Assembly (NCBI GenBank): GCA_027604665.1
Contig: JADGIZ010000523.1
Coordinates: 1 to 12,393, forward strand
Source: Polyrhizophydium stewartii
Taxonomy: Eukaryota; Chytridiomycota; Chytridiomycetes; Rhizophydiales
DNA length: 12,393 nt
Direction: 5' to 3'
The position numbers and the translations under genes were made by a program. How positions within the stretch are numbered: position 1 is the first letter of the stretch; each line of letters starts with the position of its first letter. Below the pieces are notes generated by a model. It saw nothing but the letters and a program-made list of their open reading frames with translations, was not told the DNA's origin and ran no database searches. Positions 1 through 8,493 of the stretch are shown here, one piece after another.

Positions 1-68
1 CTCAAAAGGCCCGCGCCCGCCCCGCTGCCGCCCCGCTCCTCATCAGCCACATCGCCCGCGGCGCCCAG

Positions 69-128
69 CCTCGAGCCCGCAACCCCGACCTCGAGCCTGC
101 AGCCCCGACCTCGAGCCTGCAGCTCCAG
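69..128. repeat. 20-bp tandem repeat, three copies
   Basis: Three head-to-tail 20-bp units lie at 69-88, 89-108 and 109-128. Each begins CCTCGAGCC; the second and third units differ only at the last few bases. Every unit carries CTCGAG and the last two also carry CTGCAG. The array sits about 100 bp upstream of the secreted-protein start, so it could be in its promoter or 5' leader, or be a minor local duplication. No function can be read from it. Confidence 0.8.
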
Positions 129-229
129 CCGAACGGCCGCACGCACGACCGCACGCAAGGCCGCATCCTCGCTCGCGCATGCGCCCGCAGCCCAGACCGC
201 TCCGTCGCCACGCACCACGCACCGCCGCC

Positions 230-1202
230 ATGATCTGCACCGCCCCGCTCGCCTGCGTCATCTCGGGCCTCGCCGCCGTCGCGCTGCTGGCCCCATCCAC
301 CACCGGCTCGCCGCTCGCCGCCGCACCGCTGGCCAAGCGCGGATACTCTGGCGTCCGGGTCACCTACTATGGCGCCGACTATTGTGGGTGCCAGACGCCC
401 CGCCCGCGCCGCCGCCGCCCGTGCTCCGCCCATGCTCCGCCCTCCGCACTGCGTTCATGCACGGCCGCCTCGGCTCTCTTTCCTCGTCCTTTTGCGAGCA
501 GGAGAGCTCCGACGTCACACGCCAAGCTTGTCCGCCCCCGCTCATGCGCTGACGTGACAACCCCGCGACGCCTTATTCCCATCCAAAACGCACACACGCA
601 CAGACAAGAGCGGCAACGGCTACTCTGGCGACGTGCCGCCGTACCCGCCGTACGGATACGGCGCATGCGGCTACCCGCGCGCCCCGCCGGACCCGTCCAA
701 ATTCGTTGCCCTGGGTGCCTCGGTCTACTCGCAGTCGCGCTGCGGGAGCTGCGTGCGCGTGTCGTACCAGGGCAGGTCGGTCACGGCGCCCATCTGGGAC
801 ATGTGCCCCTCGTGCGGCCAGGGCGTCGACGTCTCGATTGGCGTCTTTGCCGCGCTCGTCGGCTCAGAGGCCAAGGCCCGCGAGCTCGGTGTCATTTACG
901 CTGATTACGAGATTGTTGATTGCAACTCCTCGGGTGGTGGCGGAAAGCCCACGCCCACGCCCACGCCCACGCCGACGCCCACGCCCGCCCCGACGACAAA
1001 GGCCAGTCCAAAGACAACGGCTGCAAGGACGACCACGATGGATGCGCCAAAGACCTCGGCCAAGCCTGCCACCTCCAAGGCGGCGACCAAGACCACATAC
1101 ACTCCGACCCCAACGCCGACCAAGAGGCCCGGAAAGAGACCCAACAAGCACTACAACGGATGGGCAGCGCCTCCCGCCGTCGTCGGTGTCCCCGCCGCGT
1201 GA
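230..1202 (+). CDS. Secreted expansin-like / RlpA-like double-psi beta-barrel protein with Thr/Pro-rich tail
   Basis: Two exons, 230-383 and 604-1202, give 250 aa. The intron 384-603 starts GTGGGT, has GCTGAC near 548, and ends CACAG. ATG 230 has an ideal GCCGCC context; the in-frame ATG at 179 would put a basic stretch before the hydrophobic segment. Seen: a signal-peptide-like N-terminus (about residues 8-30), Lys-Arg at 36-37 like a Kex2 site, and then a barrel domain (about 42-158) with VTYYGADY, GYGACGY, CGSCVRV and WDMCPSCGQGVDVS. Asp117 falls at the conserved acidic position of the expansin/GH45 fold. The tail (162-250) is a TP repeat followed by Thr/Ser/Lys/Pro-rich sequence, probably O-glycosylated. 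There is no second expansin domain, no cellulose-binding module and no hydrophobic GPI-type end. Known of the family: single-domain DPBB proteins are extracellular, may loosen or bind cell-wall polysaccharide, and usually lack proven catalysis. Inferred: a small secreted wall or substrate-binding protein. The donor is the least certain point. Confidence 0.85.
384..603 (+). other. Intron of the expansin-like gene
   Basis: A 220-bp phase-1 intron. Its acceptor is well supported: after GCTGAC at about 548 the first AG is the CACAG at 599-603. The reading frame stays open across the intron, so an unspliced reading (179-904) looks like an ORF, but it loses the CGSC and WDMCPSC motifs. A less likely phase-1 donor would be GTTCAT further downstream. 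Confidence 0.75.
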
Positions 1203-1486
1203 GCGCCTGGAGCGGCTCGCGCTGCAATGTCATCGTAAATATACTCCTTGTGACCAGCATCTCTGCCTGCTGCCGCCATGGACGATGCGGTTGTTGACCG
1301 CTCCACGCCAAACTGCCCTCCTCGCCATCGGATGAGAATACGGCCGATGCTGAGCCCTCTGCCAGCATTCTGGTCGACTGGCACTCGCATCCCTGAGAGG
1401 CGGGTGACGCGAGACAGAGTACTTTGAACAACAAGCGATTGCGACGCCCAGAGTTCAGTGTGTTATATTTGGACAGGATCCGCCGA
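1203..1486. other. Convergent intergenic spacer (shared 3' ends)
   Basis: 284 bp between the stop codons of two converging genes, holding both 3' untranslated regions. AT-rich islands stand out against GC-rich surroundings. GTAAATATA at 1235-1243 is a plausible polyadenylation-efficiency element for the plus-strand gene. TGTTATATTT at 1461-1470 (AAATATAACA on the minus strand) is one for eS10. No gene was seen. Confidence 0.5.
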
Positions 1487-2171
1487 TTACTGGGGAGCGG
1501 CAGCGCGGGGAGCACCGCGGCCAACACCGCCACGCTGTCCCGCCGAGAGAGAGAGAGAGAAGCCGAGCGCAGTCGCACACGCACAGAACAGTCAGCACTC
1601 GACAACCACCACCACCACACAACGGCGGCAAAAGCACGGGGTGCGGGCAACGTACGAACTCGGGCTTGAAGTCGCCGGCAGCACCCTCCTTCTTGTCGTC
1701 GCGGCGGCGGTACTCGCCATCGCCACGCGGCCTGAACTCGCGGGGAGGACGGTCGCCCTCTGTGCATGCAACAGCCGTCAGCACTCAAAACTCGCACGCT
1801 CGGCACACACGATCCGAGCACGCAGCAGCAGCAGCAGCAGCCGGCGACGACGCACCAGGGCGGCCGCCCGGGCGGAGGCCAGTCTTTGTGGTCTTGATGA
1901 ACGTGCGGGGCACAATGTCGGCGGGCAGGTGCAGGTACTCGCGGAGGTACTCAATGCCCTCGTTGGTGAGCGAGTAGTAGTAGTACTGCCACGAGAACTG
2001 GCTCTTGACGTAGCCGCGCGACTCCAGCGACTGGAGGGCCTTGAGGACGTGGAGGTTGGGCACCTCAATCTCTCCGTGCTTGGGGAGGTTGAAGTCCTTC
2101 TTGGCAACCAGGACACCCTCCTGGAAGAGGTACTGGTAGATCTTCTTGCGGTTGTCCTTGGGGATAAGCAT
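1487..2171 (-). CDS. RPS10: 40S ribosomal protein eS10
   Basis: Three exons on the minus strand: 2171-1856, 1759-1656 and 1534-1487 (155 aa). Introns are 1855-1760 (GTGCGT...TGCTGAC...CACAG) and 1655-1535 (GTACGT...TGCTGAC...ACAG). The N-terminus [20 protein letters not shown] and the blocks [45 protein letters not shown] and [11 protein letters not shown] are the classic eS10 winged-helix domain (about residues 1-95). After splicing, the tail reads [14 protein letters not shown]... and ends [16 protein letters not shown], the Gly/Arg-rich end expected for eukaryotic eS10. Exon phases (1, then 0) match. Known role: a structural protein of the 40S beak, close to the mRNA entry side. The start codon is conventional for the family, with A at -3. 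The length is normal. Both introns lie in or just before the variable tail. Confidence 0.97.
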
Positions 2172-2743
2172 GCTGGGCGATCCTTGCTGCCTGCGCGGGG
2201 TCGAGGTTCGCCTGCGTCGTCAGCAGCCCGTTGCCGCGGCACGGAATGCGGGGGGACGGCGGGCTGAGGCCGAAGCGACAACAGCAGCCATGGGGCGACG
2301 TCGCACGAGCGGCCATGCCTGCCGCCGTCGCCCGGGCATGCCGCGCGCAGGCAGGCCGCCTCTGCACCAAGCAGGCCGGGAGGCGCTCGTGGGGCGGCAG
2401 CCGCAGCCGCCTTGGGCAGAGTCGGCCGATTCGGTGGGGTCCGGCCGCATCCATCCATCCGCGCTCCGGGCCGGCGCGCGTGCACGGACGGATGGATGGA
2501 TGCGCGGAAGCGTGCGCGCACGGACGGATGCACAGGTGCGCAGGTCCGTGCGTGCGCGCGCACGTCCGCCCGCACCGGCCCCGGCTCCCGTGTCGGCGTG
2601 TCGCCCGCCGCCTGTGCTGTCGCCGCGCCAGCATCCGCGCGTGGCTGCCGACCTTTTGCTGCGAGTGTGAGGGCCGACAAGCGCCCGCGCCATCTCATTT
2701 TGCGCGACACACGCCTCCTGAGGACGCTTTGCGCGTCGCGACT
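2172..2743. promoter_or_regulatory. Upstream region of eS10 and 3' flank of TRM82
   Basis: 572 bp with no supported gene. It lies between the TRM82 stop and the eS10 start, both on the minus strand, so it must hold the TRM82 3' end and the eS10 promoter and leader. It is strongly GC-rich with alternating GTGCGC/GCGCAC stretches (about 2475-2565) and a long inverted repeat at 2447-2503. No TATA box or known ribosomal-protein promoter motif was recognised. Open frames here are low-complexity Arg/Ala/Pro shadows. Confidence 0.5.
2447..2503. repeat. Perfect inverted repeat, 15-bp arms
   Basis: The left arm GCATCCATCCATCCG (2447-2461) is exactly complementary to the right arm CGGATGGATGGATGC (2489-2503), separated by 27 nt. 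One further pair (2446/2504) extends the stem to 16 bp. The arms are built from ATCC/GGAT tetranucleotide repeats. It lies about 280-330 bp upstream of the eS10 start. Confidence 0.85.
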
Positions 2744-4930
2744 TCATTCCGCCTCGGCATCGGCCTCTGTCTTGGCCTTGGCCGCATCGTCGCGCTGCGC
2801 ATCGCGCTGCTGCGCGGCGTCAGCGCCGGCCTTCTTGGCTGCCTGGCGCTCGCTACGGCGCGTCTTCTTGGCCGGCTGTTCACCGCCTGCCTCTCCGGCG
2901 CCGCTGCCGCTGCCGGCACCCACCGCGCCATCGTCGCCCTTGGCGCCGCCGTCCGCATCTTCCGCACCGCCCTTGCGCTTGCGGCTGTCAAAGAGCTCGT
3001 TGCGCTGCTTCTGCTGCTTCTTCTTCTGCTCGTGGTAGTGCTCCGCGCCAGAGCTCTTGCGCAGCTTGTGCATCTCAAACAGATCCGGCAGCTCGTCGAC
3101 TGCATACGAGCAAGTCGGATCGTCAGCCAGAGCCACCTGTTGTCCACCAACTCTCACGAAAGCGACGCACCAGTGGGCGTTGCAAAGTGCGCGATGTTGC
3201 GCACAAGCGCGTGCGATGATGAAGGCGCGAGATACTACATCGACAAAATGCGTCAGCAAAGCGACAGCCAGGATCAGGGCATCCTCCGCGGCGTCGCACC
3301 GCGCCGTCCTCGAGCACGGCAAGCTCGACCAGCGCATCGTCGTCGCCAGCATGGCTAGCGATCCACAGATGGCCCTTGCTGTCAAACGCAACGTCCAGGG
3401 GAGGCTGAGATGTCGCCAGCCGCTGCTTGATCGAGAGGCTGCGTCCTTGGCTCGCGTCGATGATCAAGATCAGGTTCTGCCTGCACGCGAGCAAAGCGTC
3501 AGCTGTGTGTGGACACCGACCAAGCCACAGCACGCACAACGCACTTTTCAAAGATCACCGCAAGTGACTGCGACACGGATGTGTACTTGATGCTCAGCAC
3601 TGCCGTTGTCTTGATGTCGACAGTCTGCAACCCAGTCGTCGCGTGAGCCCGCAAAGTTCAGCCATCATTGGGCATCGCATGGATAGACATGACAAACCTC
3701 GGTGTCGATCACTTGCAGCTTCTGAAGAATCGTGCCGCTGGTGTAGTCCCACAGAATCAGGTACGGATCGCCTCCTCCCGAGACCAGCACGCCCGGCGCA
3801 TTCGGCAGCGGCAGGATGCGCGTCACGTACCTGCACACAAAACGTCAGCCGTGCAGACCAGAGGTGGCGCTTGGCTTAATCAAACTCAACTGCTCATGGC
3901 CGAGGCAGAACCGCTCAATCTCAAACGAGTTGGGGTATTTCGACACTCGGATCTTCTCGTCGCGGTCGGCCGTGATGATGAACTTGCGGTCGTGCGACCA
4001 CGCCTGCGCGGCGACCATTGCACCAACATCAGCACGCCACCCAACGCCGCGCTGCAGTGCACAACATGCCGCCAGGGCAGCACCGCACCAGGTCCGTGAT
4101 CATCGAGACATGGCCAACCAGAAGCTGCGCGCGCTTGGTCGGATCCGCGACAGGAAACCTGTACACGTCGCCAAACTTGTCGCCGACAATCACATCGCTG
4201 CCGCTGGGGCTAAACACCACGCAGTTGTTGCGCTTGATCGTTTGGCTGCAGCGACGTTCGTTTTGAGTCCATGGCTCGTCAGCAACGGCAACCCCCCGCC
4301 TTCGGACACCTCACACGATCGACCACTGCCGCTGCCGCTGCAGCAGCCAAAAAAACGCACGCACCGGCTGTTCAGCAGCTCCCAGCTCGCGCCGCTGGTT
4401 CTCCACAGTTGCAGCGCCTTGCTGTCAGTCGACACCGCCATCGTCGACGTCGCCTCGTTCCAGCACACGCCGCGGATGCGCTCGCCAAAGTGCTCGCGCG
4501 GGATCCACTTTGTCGCGGCCTTGGACGGGCTGCGCGGCGGCCGCTCGCCCACGGGGGCCGGTGCGGCAACGACCGCACCCGTGCTGCAGGCGCAACCGAG
4601 CGCCAGCGCGCGCAGACCCGCGGTGCGGCGTGCGGCGGCATGCACGCATGCGGCACGGTCCGCGCGGGCACGGCGGCGAGGCGACACCGGCGTCAGCTCC
4701 CTCTGGCTGCTTTTTCTCGCTCACGGCGCCGTGCTCGAGGCCTTGTGCGCACGCGCAGGCGTCTCCCGGCGCCGCTCGCGAGCCCAGCAGCCGCCAGCGC
4801 ACCTCGTGTCCAGCACCACAAACACCGGGCCAGCCGCCAGCAGGAGCCGGTGCTCGCTCGCCGAGTGCTGCAGCAGATGGAACGGCAGGCGCGGCATCGT
4901 GATTCGTCGGCAAGTTGCGCTGCCCGACAT
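2744..4930 (-). CDS. TRM82: tRNA (guanine-N7)-methyltransferase non-catalytic WD-repeat subunit TRM82/WDR4
   Basis: Nine minus-strand exons: 4930-4803, 4583-4365, 4245-4089, 4003-3891, 3830-3698, 3624-3545, 3480-3300, 3234-3171 and 3099-2744 (476 aa). All phases agree. Known role: the beta-propeller partner of Trm8/METTL1, needed to form m7G46 in tRNA. Seen: VVLDTSTGAVVA in blade 1, then [49 protein letters not shown], and [16 protein letters not shown] with [18 protein letters not shown]. Later blades follow ([12 protein letters not shown]), and then the family end [14 protein letters not shown]. Arg187 in DEKIRVS aligns with human WDR4 Arg170 and yeast Trm82 Lys223, the contact to the methyltransferase. 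The roughly 95-residue Lys/Glu/Ala-rich tail is longer than usual and holds [12 protein letters not shown] basic clusters, so nuclear targeting is likely. The start could instead be ATG 4897 (MPRLPFHLL), which aligns better with family N-termini. The first junction has an alternative donor at GTGAGC, but the GTGCGC donor gives the better propeller strand. Confidence 0.93.
4584..4802 (-). other. First intron of TRM82 (longest of the gene)
   Basis: 219 bp, donor AG|GTGCGC, GAGCTGAC about 100 nt before the acceptor, acceptor GCCTGCAG, which is the first AG after the branch site. Joining gives [14 protein letters not shown], a typical propeller strand and turn. Its length is a multiple of three, but retention meets an in-frame TGA at 4723-4721. 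The other seven introns are 4246-4364, 4004-4088, 3831-3890, 3625-3697, 3481-3544, 3235-3299 and 3100-3170 (60-119 bp). Confidence 0.75.
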
Positions 4931-5238
4931 CGCCCGACCCTCACCGGCCGACAAAACACACACACCAAGGTCAGTCGCCCAGAGATGCCACGTCTTTACT
5001 GCTCGCAAGCCGAGGAAGATGGCGAGATTCTGGTGCTAAATGTGGCAAATGCCTCAAATACGTTTCGCTGCGTATGGGGGGGGGAGTGGGATGGGCGATG
5101 GCTCGCACCAATGAACGGTTGGTGACGGCAGGTGCAGAAGTAGAAAGGGGGGTATTGGCCGCGCCAGCACGCACCAGCCAGGCGGCGGGCAGCGAATCCA
5201 AAAACAAACAGTCCGCGGAGCCACATGGCCGCCAGCGC
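4931..5238. promoter_or_regulatory. Spacer: TRM82 upstream region and 3' flank of the coiled-coil gene
   Basis: 308 bp between two minus-strand genes. On the minus strand it holds the 3' end of the coiled-coil gene (a T-rich TTTGTTTTTGG lies just after the stop) and then the TRM82 leader. An in-frame ATG at 5008 would lengthen TRM82 but adds nothing family-like. A nine-base G-run sits at 5076-5084. No gene was seen. Confidence 0.45.
5076..5097 (+). other. G-run with flanking G-tracts (possible G-quadruplex)
   Basis: Nine consecutive G at 5076-5084 are followed by AGTGGGATGGG (to 5095), and then CGATGG. The run is long enough to give two tracts, so four tracts of three G with short loops are available on the plus strand. 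On the transcribed minus-strand sense it is a C-run. It is a potential structure only. Confidence 0.45.
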
Positions 5239-6887
5239 CTACTCGTCCTCGTCCATATCCTCCTCGCTCGTCGACATCTCATAATGGAACGACCACGGCA
5301 TCTGCCCGCACGTGAGCTCCTCGATCGCATGCTTGCGCAGGATCTCGCGCATGTCCTTGGTCTCGGTAATGCACTCTTCCATATCCAGCGTCTCGCAAAA
5401 GTCGTTCAGCATCTCTCCGGGTCCCTGCAGGTCAATGAACACGCAGCCCTCCTGGCGGATCGCAAGCACACAAACGGAGGGATCAGCACCAGCGCCGCCG
5501 CGCAGCCGACATAGCGGCTCTGCCAACGCACCTCTTTCTTGCGGCGCTCAAGAATGTCCTGCTCGCGGGCAAAGGCAATGGCCTCTTGCTCATACTGTTG
5601 GCGGATCCGCTGCTCGGTGGCCAGCCGCCGCTTCTCGGCATCGCTGCAGCAGCCGCGTCGGCCCGTCAGCCGACGCCATTCACCCACTCCACCGCAAGCT
5701 GCGCTTACTCGACATCAGGCTTGGCAGACGCAGCCGCGGCCCGCTCGGCAGCAAGGCGCTCGGCCTCGGCTTTGGCCTTCTCTGCCTTTTCATACGCAAG
5801 CACCATGGCCTTGCGACGCTCCTCGGCCTCCTTCTCGCGCTCCGACAGCGTCTCGTGCTTCTCCCACGCACTCTCGAGAACCGAGTCGTACGTGGTTTTC
5901 TTGGGCGCCGGTGCAGCGCTCGACGCCCCCGCCGCAGTCGCTGCCGACGACGACGACTTTTGTGTGTCCCTGTTGGGATCCGCCTGGCGAGAGATGCCCA
6001 AACACAGTCAGCACGGCGTGCGCGTGTGTTGCTGACGACGCTGGCGAAACCCACTTGAGCCGCGCCGGCCCGCTTCGCAAACGCAGATCCAATCCTGCTC
6101 GACAGGCCGTGCTTGGGCGGCATGTGCAGGTGCTTGACCGGGTAGCTTGTGGTATCGCCCTTTTCGGTGCGGAACGGCATGTCGATCGACGACGTGCCGG
6201 CCGCCGCGGCCGCATGCCCACTGCCGGCCCCACCTGAGCCACCGGCGCCGCTGCCCACGCTGCCTGATCCGCCCGCCGCAACGGCTGCAGTGCCTCCAGA
6301 TGGCCCCGCCTTTTTGATGCGGCCAAGTGAGTCGAGCCTCTTTGCTAGCGGCGGGGGCTTGGCGGCAGGAGTCGCCGCAGCCGAGGACGGCGCCGACGCA
6401 GGCTTCTCGGCCTTGTCGTGTTTCTCGGCCTTATCCGCCTTGTCGGCCTTGTCCGTCTTTTCGGCCCGCTCGTGCTTGTCAGGCTTGTCCGCCTTGTCGT
6501 GCACCGCCGCGGGATCGGCGTGTTTGGCATGCTCCCTGCCGCTCGATGGCCGCTTCTGAAGGCCCACGGTCAGTCCAGGCACGATCCGGCCCAAAGCGGC
6601 CACAGCGACGCATGGCGTCTCACCGCCGTGATGCGGGGCGGGCGCGACGGCTTGAAGGTGTCGTCCCCATCCGAGAGAGGCGGCTCACCCTCGTCGGAAA
6701 ACAGATCTGCCAAAGACTCGGTCAGCAAGCGAAGCAGCCGCACGACTGCCCTGCGTTGGGGTCCCGCGCAGGCGAATGCTGCTGCTTCTGTTGCTGGCAC
6801 CACCACCGCCGCAGCCGCCGCGATTGGCTTGCACACGTGCCCTGCACCGCTCTGGCACAACCCTTGCTCAGCTTCCTCGCCGCACAT
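5239..6887 (-). CDS. Coiled-coil protein of unknown function with conserved-looking C-terminal block
   Basis: Not recognised. Minus-strand exons: about 6887-6624, 6555-6055, 5983-5709, 5643-5532 and 5451-5239 (454 aa as modelled). Introns: 6556-6623 (GTGAGA), 5984-6054 (GTGGGT), 5644-5708 (GTAAGC) and 5452-5531 (GTGCGT), the first three with CTGAC and the last with CTGAT. All phases match. Layout: an acidic start DLFSDEGEPPLSDGDD (about 60-75); a Lys/Asp/Glu repeat of KADK/KAEK type (about 108-138); Ala/Gly-rich linkers; a compact block YPVKHLHMPPKHGLSSRIGS (about 224-243); a charged helical region, probably a coiled coil (about 285-384); and a distinct end (385-454) with CVFIDLQGPGEML, DFCETLDMEEC, REILRKHAIEELTCG, MPWSFHYEM and an acidic finish. 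No signal peptide or membrane segment was seen; probably intracellular, perhaps nuclear. The first exon is uncertain: the frame is open from 6902, ATG 6887 is the first in-frame ATG, and a TTGCTGAC...GGCAG (about 6724-6704) hints at one more intron. Confidence 0.7.
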
Positions 6888-8493
6888 CCCGCCCACGGCC
6901 AAATCTGCACCTGAAGCACGCTCGCTCAGCGTCCAGCCTCTCTCGCGCTCTGCTCTTCCAGGCTCTCATCGCGTGCCGCTCATCAACCGCACCCCCGATG
7001 CAAGACCTGGACGGCACATCTCCCGCCGCATCGCGTCAAGACACTGCCCGCCGGCGGGGCAAAGCATGCAAAGGGATAACGAGAACAGGTGGGAGGGTTG
7101 GAAGAGGCGCGGATGCGCAAGATGCGCCGACCAGGCCGGCCTGTCTGTGTGGACGGGCACATCACGCGCGCTCGCCACGAGCCGCAGCCGCAGACGCAAA
7201 GTGGCCAGCACAGACGCAGAGGCAGCAGGAGGGAGTGCAGGAGTGGGTTGTGCTCGTGATGTGTGAGGTGGGTTTGATGAAGGGGGAAGGAAAGGGAGGC
7301 CGGCAGGCATTGTCTTTGAGCGGAAGGCAAGGCAGACGACGCCGTCCGAGCGAGGCATGGGAGGCAAGGTTGGCTGCACGCACGCGAGGAGAGCCGGCTT
7401 GGCAAGAGAGAGCGCAAGAGAGCGAACGAGCTGAGCGCGCGCGCGACAGGTCGCAGATGCCATGGGCGGGTGCAGGGTCGGGAGAAGAGGAAGGGCCGAG
7501 ACCAAGCACGGCGACAGGAGCAGCAGTGGCTGACCAACCCCGCTGCGCGAGCGGAAGGAGCGGCGGCAGTGCAGGTGAGATGCGCCGCATGTGAGGAGGC
7601 GCCGATCAGCCCAGTGGCGACAGGCAGCGGAAGTAGCCGGGTTGGATGAGATCGGGAGTGTGTGTGTGTGGTAGGAGGGGGAAGGAGAATGAGAAGCGAT
7701 GCAAAAAGAGACGGGGGAGGCGGATTGGGAGGATGAGCGTCTGTGCGTCCAAGTACGTCTGCGAGCAGTCGAGCGAGTGTGGGCGGCTGCGTGGCGAGCG
7801 AGAGTGTGGCGTGATCGGCAGTCGGGCCTGACAGCAACGTCAGGGGGAGAAGGAAGCAGACAAGACCGGCCGAGACTGCGCAAAGAGGAAGCAAGGAGGA
7901 GGTGCATAACGAAAAAAGGCGGGTGCGTGTTTGGCGGAAACATTGCGGCACAGAGGCGGGCCAAGGTGGTTGGGAGAGTGCAAGCGCGCGCAGCACGTCT
8001 TTGCAAGGGCCGCCATTGTGCGCGACAAGTGCGCAAGGGTTATGCCAGCACAAGAGACGGGGGTGGGAAGCGGGCGAGATTGGAGGGTTGGCAGGCAGGC
8101 AGTGAGTGAGCGAGAGCTGTGATCGAAGACGGGATAGGAGCATATGTGTGTGCGCCTCGAGAGACGCAAGCAGGCAAAAAAGGCGGAGTGCGAGGGGCGA
8201 GCATGCAGAGATGGCGTGGGGAGGGAGATAATGAATGAAGGCGTTGAAATCGATGACATGGGCAGAGGGAAGAGGAAAGTGAGAGTGAGAGCGAGCGAGC
8301 GCGGGGTGGAGGTGTTGTGTGGGCGGCTGGGTCCCCACGGATGGGGATAAACGCTGCCTGTCGCCATCTGGGCTAAATGGTCACCTTGCCACACTGCCGC
8401 ATCCCAGGGGCTCGGGGCAGAGACCCGACAGCAGCGCGGCGACGCATACGCCTGCGCAGGCAAGCGCCACCACGCAGCGCCAGTCGGCGGCCA
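6888..8493. promoter_or_regulatory. Long purine/pyrimidine-asymmetric spacer upstream of the coiled-coil gene
   Basis: About 1.6 kb without a supported gene, between the BDF1 stop and the coiled-coil gene start, both on the minus strand. From roughly 7050 to 8350 the plus strand is rich in GAG, GGA, GAGA and GCGAG words, so the minus strand is C/T-rich. This removes stop codons from the minus strand and leaves two overlapping open frames (6983-8338 and 6966-8036) with proline/leucine/serine-rich, domain-free translations. A (TG) run lies at 7657-7668. A small hairpin CCTGAC/GTCAGG lies at 7827-7844, and a palindrome TCCCCA-CGGA-TGGGGA lies near 8332-8347 in the BDF1 3' flank. No tRNA, repeat element or conserved protein was seen. 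It probably holds a promoter and a pyrimidine-rich leader. Confidence 0.5.

Noticed and set aside
179..904. Unspliced 241-codon reading of the first gene
   Set aside because: It reads through the intron into Arg-rich sequence and loses the cysteine-bearing barrel motifs that the spliced frame carries.
2231..3358. 375-codon open frame on the plus strand across the TRM82 tail and spacer
   Set aside because: It lies antisense to the TRM82 final exons and the GC-rich eS10 upstream region; low-complexity, with no domain.
4693..4803. Alternative TRM82 exon 1 ending at the GTGAGC donor near 4722
   Set aside because: A good donor in the same frame, but it adds a Cys/Arg-rich insert ([13 protein letters not shown]) inside the first propeller strand. 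The GTGCGC donor gives VLDTSTGAVVA, which fits the fold.
6983..8338. 451-codon open frame on the minus strand, with a second overlapping 356-codon frame (6966-8036)
   Set aside because: Both frames are open because the minus strand is C/T-rich, which removes stop codons. The translations are Pro/Leu/Ser/Ala/Arg-rich and share no domain, and two long overlapping frames on one strand argue for composition rather than coding.
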